Origin: an uncultured Alistipes sp.
GTDB taxonomy: Bacteria; Bacteroidota; Bacteroidia; Bacteroidales; Rikenellaceae
Reading direction: 5' to 3'
DNA: 64,000 nt
Assembly (NCBI GenBank): GCA_938014215.1
Contig: CALLRW010000001.1
Location: 1-64,000, forward strand
Shown here: in pieces, positions 60,569-64,000 of the stretch
How positions within the stretch are numbered: the first letter of the stretch is position 1
Layout: the number at the start of each line of letters is the position of its first letter
The notes under the pieces: generated by a model
The model's database searches: none
The model's input: the letters and a program-made list of their open reading frames with translations, nothing else
Told to the model about the DNA's origin: nothing
Translations under genes and position numbers: made by a program

Positions 60569-61501
60569 CTAATGCAGCAGGAATCGTTCGCAGTCGAGGG
60601 CGGCGATGCAGCCCGATCCGGCGGCGGTGATGGCCTGCCGGTAGTGGGGATCCTTGACGTCGCCGGCGGCGAAGACACCCTCGACCGAGGTCTTCGACGT
60701 ATTACCTTCGACCTTGATGTATCCTTCGTCGTTGAGTCCCAGTTGCCCGGCGAAGAGCTCCGTATTGGGATGGTGGCCGATGGCCAGGAAGAATCCCGCG
60801 ATGTCGATCGTGCGCTCCACGCCGTCGTTGCGGCGCAGCAGGGCGCCGGTGACGCCGGAGTCGTCGCCCAGCACCTCGACGGTGTTGTGCTCGAAGAGGA
60901 CCTCGATGTTGGGGGTGTTGAAGACGCGCTCCTGCATCGCCTTCGAGGCGCGCAGGAAGGGTTTGCGGACGATCATGTAGACCTTGCGGCAGAGCGAGGC
61001 GAGATAGGTGGCCTCTTCGCAGGCCGTGTCGCCGCCGCCGACGACGGCCACATCCTTCTTGCGGTAGAAGAATCCGTCGCACGTGGCGCAGGCGCTGACC
61101 CCCTGTCCGCGGAACTTCGTCTCGGAGGGCAGGCCGAGGTATTTGGCCGTGGCGCCGGTCGAGATGATGAGGCTCTGGGCGAGGATCTCCTTTTCGCCGT
61201 CGACCTCGACGCGGAACGGACGCTGCGAAAGGTCGACCTTCGTGATGCTGCCCGAGCGCAGCTCCGCACCGAGGCGTGCGGCCTGCTGGCGCATGCGCGA
61301 CATCAGCTCCGGGCCGTCGATCCCTTCGGGGAATCCCGGGAAGTTTTCCACCTCGGTGGTGGTTGTCAGCTGTCCGCCGGGCTCAATTCCCTCGTAGAGA
61401 ACCGGGGCCAGATTGGCGCGCGAGAGGTAGATGGCAGCCGTATAGCCGGCCGGGCCGCTGCCGATGATCAGTACTTTGACGGTTTCCTGTGTGTTTTCCA
61501 T
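60569..61501 (-). CDS. trxB: Thioredoxin-disulfide reductase
   Basis: 310 aa. FAD-binding GSGPAGYTAAIYLSRA, redox pair CATC (near residue 138) in CATCDGFFY, NADPH-binding VVGGGDTACEEA, and the end motif GVFAAGDVKDPHYRQAITAAGSG. It reduces thioredoxin with NADPH. It leads the overlapping lipoprotein-rnz-methyltransferase set after a 32-bp gap. Confidence 0.97.
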   Translation of the reverse strand: MENTQETVKVLIIGSGPAGYTAAIYLSRANLAPVLYEGIEPGGQLTTTTEVENFPGFPEGIDGPELMSRMRQQAARLGAELRSGSITKVDLSQRPFRVEVDGEKEILAQSLIISTGATAKYLGLPSETKFRGQGVSACATCDGFFYRKKDVAVVGGGDTACEEATYLASLCRKVYMIVRKPFLRASKAMQERVFNTPNIEVLFEHNTVEVLGDDSGVTGALLRRNDGVERTIDIAGFFLAIGHHPNTELFAGQLGLNDEGYIKVEGNTSKTSVEGVFAAGDVKDPHYRQAITAAGSGCIAALDCERFLLH

Positions 61502-61561
61502 GGTATGTTTCGTTTTGTTTGTTGTTCGTTCTGTTTCGAATGGTTCCTGTCGGGTGTTGGG

Positions 61562-62536
61562 TCAGGGTTGGGGCGTACGCTCCTCAAACCGGGTCTGTTG
61601 GCGGCCCAGATAGTCGAATTCGGCCCAGCGGCCCTCCTGCCGGACACGGACGATGCTCTCGACAGGATCGTAGTCGACGATCTCGTAGTGCGGCGGGAGG
61701 ATCCACCGTCCCTGGCGGTCGATCAGCCCCATGCCGGTTTCGGTCTCGACCTCGGCGCGCCCCTCGTGGAAGTCCCCGGCCCAGCGGAACGTCGCCGGGA
61801 TCACGACCCGGTTTTCGGCATCCACATAGCCGTATCCACCCTCGTCCTCGACGCAGATCAGCCCTTCGAAGAACTGGCTGGCCCAGCGGTGGCCCGTGAT
61901 CCGCCGCAGCGGGTCGTACGGCGTCTCGACGTCCGACACCTGCATCGGGTCGGCCCGTCGGAGCACCTCTTCGCGCAGCCGGTCGAAGGCCCGTTCGTCG
62001 TTTTCCGGATGGCCGAACCGCGCGTCGTGGTAGCGTATCGGGATGAATCGGCCGCCGGCCCACCGCAGATTCTGCGGCCGGAGGTTGTTGTGGGCGAACT
62101 CCAGCCGGCGCAGCTCCTCCTGCAGGCGGTTGAGCCCTTCGAGCAGCCGTCCGGCCGATTCGCCGCGCAGCGCCTGTTCGAAGGTGACACCCGCCGGGAG
62201 ATACTCCAGCACCAGATCGCAGCGGCGCTCCACCCCTGCGGGATCCGTCCAGCGCAGTTCGTCGGGCAGGATACGGTAGGGGGTCAGCCAGTCGGTATTC
62301 AGCCGGCCGATCTGCGCGGCGGTCCGCTCAACGGAGGCGACGGCCGCCGACGAGAGGGGCAGCGACAGCAGCCAGCGGTGGCCGTGCCATTCGATTTCGG
62401 CCTCGGCGAAGCGGGTTGTCCGCATCAGCCGCGGCAGCCCGTCCGCGCCGGTGACGACACGGGCATCCGCAAGCCGGGTAAAGGAGAGGTCGGGGGTCAG
62501 CAGCGCCCGGGTGAAAGTTTGGATCGTAGGGGTCAT
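61562..62536 (-). CDS. Degenerate kinase-like domain fused to WG repeats
   Basis: 324 aa, no signal peptide. Residues about 1-175 look like the remains of a protein kinase fold: hinge-like LVLEYLPAG and a catalytic-loop relic AHNNLRPQNLRW (His149; the catalytic Asp of H-R-D/H-N-D is Asn). No glycine-rich loop and no clear DFG are found, so it is probably a pseudokinase. Residues about 225-320 contain two or three WG repeats (GLICVEDEGGYGYVDAENRVVIP; GMGLIDRQGRWILPPHY; EGRWAEFDYLG). It follows a vWA gene after 7 bp, forming a pair. Function unknown. Confidence 0.6.
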   Translation of the reverse strand: MTPTIQTFTRALLTPDLSFTRLADARVVTGADGLPRLMRTTRFAEAEIEWHGHRWLLSLPLSSAAVASVERTAAQIGRLNTDWLTPYRILPDELRWTDPAGVERRCDLVLEYLPAGVTFEQALRGESAGRLLEGLNRLQEELRRLEFAHNNLRPQNLRWAGGRFIPIRYHDARFGHPENDERAFDRLREEVLRRADPMQVSDVETPYDPLRRITGHRWASQFFEGLICVEDEGGYGYVDAENRVVIPATFRWAGDFHEGRAEVETETGMGLIDRQGRWILPPHYEIVDYDPVESIVRVRQEGRWAEFDYLGRQQTRFEERTPQP

Positions 62537-62543
62537 GGTCGTG

Positions 62544-63401
62544 TCATTCGGTCTTGACGCTGATCGAGCCGATGTTGAGCATGGCGATGAGCTGTTCGGC
62601 CGAGGCGTTGAAGCTCATGCCGCGGAACGGCGGCAGGGCTCCGGGCCCCTTGGCGTCGCGGATCGCCTCGTTGAAGACCTCGGGCATCGGGCTCGAGCAG
62701 TCGTAGAGCAGCCGGGCATAGCGGTTCGGGTAGCCGGCCTCCTCCTCCGAGGGGAAGAAGACCGCCTGTCCGGCCTCGCCCGGGGCGATATGGATGTTGA
62801 TGAGCAGCACGTTGCCGTCGCACGTACGCACGGCGCGCAGCCGCTGGCAGATGTGGCGCAGCTCCTCCTCGTCGCAGTCGGTGGCCTCGCCGTCGGTGAT
62901 GTTGAAGACCGTGGGCGGGAAGCTTTCGGCATGCTCCGGGTTGCGGCACCACGCCTCGGCGATCTCCCGGGCGCGGTCCAGCGCCTCGTGCATGGGCGTC
63001 TGCCCGGCCGCTTCGGGGGCGATCCACGCCGGAGCGGGGATTTCGCGCAGGGCCGGCGTGCCGTCGGGCATCCGATATTCGACAATCTCGCGGCGGGTGG
63101 GCATCTCCCGGGCGGCCAGTTCGGCCACCGAGATCAGCTCCCGCCCGTCGGGCAGCAGCGAACCGACCTCGTCGTTGCCCGAGTAGCCCAGCACGGCGAT
63201 GTCGTAGTAGTCGCGCACGCCGTCGTTGCGGCGGGCCCGTTCGACGAGCTCGAAGAGCAGTCCGTTGGTGATCGAGGCCACGGCTTCGGCCTTCGTCATC
63301 CGCCGGCCGTGGTAGTGGATCTCCTCGGCCATCGATCCCGAACCGTCGATCAGCAGGATGAAGGCCGTGCGGTGGGTGCGTGTGATGCTTTGCGTATACA
63401 T
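62544..63401 (-). CDS. von Willebrand factor A (vWA) domain protein, cytoplasmic
   Basis: 285 aa. Begins at once with a vWA strand and a complete MIDAS motif DGSGSM (Asp19, Ser21, Ser23), a conserved Thr in GQTPMHEAL and Asp in NITDGEATD. No signal peptide, so it acts in the cytoplasm. TerY-type and related vWA proteins occur with kinases and phosphatases in stress and defence systems; here it sits between a DUF4954 gene and a pseudokinase-WG gene with gaps of 7 bp on each side. The partner set is unusual; function unknown. Confidence 0.85.
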   Translation of the reverse strand: MYTQSITRTHRTAFILLIDGSGSMAEEIHYHGRRMTKAEAVASITNGLLFELVERARRNDGVRDYYDIAVLGYSGNDEVGSLLPDGRELISVAELAAREMPTRREIVEYRMPDGTPALREIPAPAWIAPEAAGQTPMHEALDRAREIAEAWCRNPEHAESFPPTVFNITDGEATDCDEEELRHICQRLRAVRTCDGNVLLINIHIAPGEAGQAVFFPSEEEAGYPNRYARLLYDCSSPMPEVFNEAIRDAKGPGALPPFRGMSFNASAEQLIAMLNIGSISVKTE

Positions 63402-63408
63402 GGGCGTC

Positions 63409-64000
63409 TTAGTTCAGGCCTCTTACGGCGTAATAGTCCTTGCGGCGATCCTCCTCGCTGTCGCAGTCGAGACCGTAGCTGACGGCCATGTCGAGCGAAC
63501 AGTCGCGCTGGCGGTCGGCGTCGGTCGTCTGGCGCATGGCCGCATGGGCGTTGCGTCCGGCCTCGATCGCCTCGCGGGTCTCCCCGGCCGTGGGCGTATG
63601 GCCGAGCATGGCGGCGTAGATCGAGCAGGCCCAGCTGTGGGCATAGTCGTCGTAGTGGACGTCGAAGACCCGGAAACGGTTGTCGACGGCCTGCGGATCG
63701 GTGAGTTCGCCGCGGTCGACGGCATCGAGGATCTCCTCCACGGCGCGCCGTGTGATGTACTGCCCGGCCACATCGATCCAGCGTCCCGAACCGTCGTAGC
63801 GGGGGTTCTCCTCCCCGCGGTCGAGCATCGACCCGAGGGCCGCCACGATGGCCCGGTTGTAGAGTTTCAGACCGCGCTGCAGCGAGGCGGCCCGGATCAG
63901 CGTTTTGTTATAGGTATAGACCGCTGCGTCGGGGTCCTGATCCTGGAGCGTGTGGAGGATGTTCACGGCCTGGATCATCGCCCCCGTAACGTAGGGGTTG
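63409..64000 (-). CDS. DUF4954 family protein, C-terminal part (5' end outside window)
   Basis: At least 196 residues; the frame runs open through the window edge (the residues before the first internal Met are NPYVTGA). The sequence VYTYNKTLIRAASLQRGLKLY, WIDVAGQYITRRAVEEILD, FDVHYDDYAHSW and YGLDCDSEEDRRKDYYAVRG match, from memory, the end of the Bacteroidales DUF4954 family (about 650-700 aa, left-handed beta-helix/nucleotidyltransferase-like front). It ends slightly earlier than the members I recall. Immediately followed by the vWA gene. Confidence 0.7.
   Translation of the reverse strand, partial: NPYVTGAMIQAVNILHTLQDQDPDAAVYTYNKTLIRAASLQRGLKLYNRAIVAALGSMLDRGEENPRYDGSGRWIDVAGQYITRRAVEEILDAVDRGELTDPQAVDNRFRVFDVHYDDYAHSWACSIYAAMLGHTPTAGETREAIEAGRNAHAAMRQTTDADRQRDCSLDMAVSYGLDCDSEEDRRKDYYAVRGLN

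Overview
The window looks like a chromosomal segment of a GC-rich member of the Bacteroidales; the protein set reminds me most of Alistipes (inference from memory, not a search). Supporting signs are promoters of the Bacteroidetes type (TAnnTTTG at -7, often a TTG/TTTG box about 19 nt upstream), no Shine-Dalgarno dependence, FimA/Mfa-type fimbrial lipoproteins, Bat aerotolerance genes, a B12-dependent ribonucleotide reductase and families restricted to the phylum (DUF4251, DUF4954). No rRNA, CRISPR array, insertion sequence or prophage was seen. There is one tRNA gene, tRNA-Thr(GGT).

Layout. 1-4.4 kb: the tail of a possible SusD-like gene, a DUF1349 protein, a LuxR-type regulator and a GH2 glycosidase. 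4.4-8.8 kb: a DUF4251 protein, the anaerobic pyruvate formate-lyase pair pflB-pflA and a DUF2721 membrane protein. 8.8-9.0 kb: a compact candidate small RNA with its own promoter and terminator. 9-13.6 kb: a PiT phosphate transporter beside an OmpR/PhoB-like regulator and its kinase. 13.7-15.9 kb: the phenylalanine operon pheA - DAHP synthase/chorismate mutase, preceded by a Phe-rich leader peptide and an attenuator. 15.9-22.1 kb: a fimbrial locus (AraC-like membrane regulator, DUF3575 protein, anchor and two fimbrillins), with three 17-bp direct repeats between the regulator and the structural genes. 22.4-24.9 kb: tRNA-Thr, threonine dehydrogenase, a cupin and a hydrolase. 25-34 kb: central metabolism (aldolase, fumarase, malate dehydrogenase), BatD/BatE, RecR, a META-domain lipoprotein and RidA. 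34-47 kb: class II ribonucleotide reductase, OmpA, DciA-like protein and RecF, a TPR protein, lumazine synthase, an NSS transporter, FolB, TyrS and DnaX. 47-54 kb: hydroxyisourate hydrolase, ClpB, an esterase, a glycosyltransferase and a LuxE-like enzyme. 54.4-64 kb: infC, thrS, pdxA, then a long minus-strand run of trxB, a lipoprotein, RNase Z, an RNA methyltransferase, a pseudokinase/WG-repeat protein, a vWA protein and the C-terminal part of a DUF4954 protein.

The most interesting signals are regulatory. They are a classical-looking ribosome-mediated attenuator for phenylalanine synthesis (leader MKRNTFAYRFRFFFF...); an A10 slippage site inside dnaX where a one-base slip gives an immediate stop at the gamma/tau boundary; infC apparently starting at ATC; the candidate small RNA with competing 5' hairpins; the AraC-type repeats in front of the fimbrial operon; a 16-bp palindrome made of two abutting divergent -7 boxes; and near-leaderless promoters at recF, dnaX and a LuxE-like gene. 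The least described protein set is the pseudokinase-WG/vWA pair at 61.5-63.4 kb.
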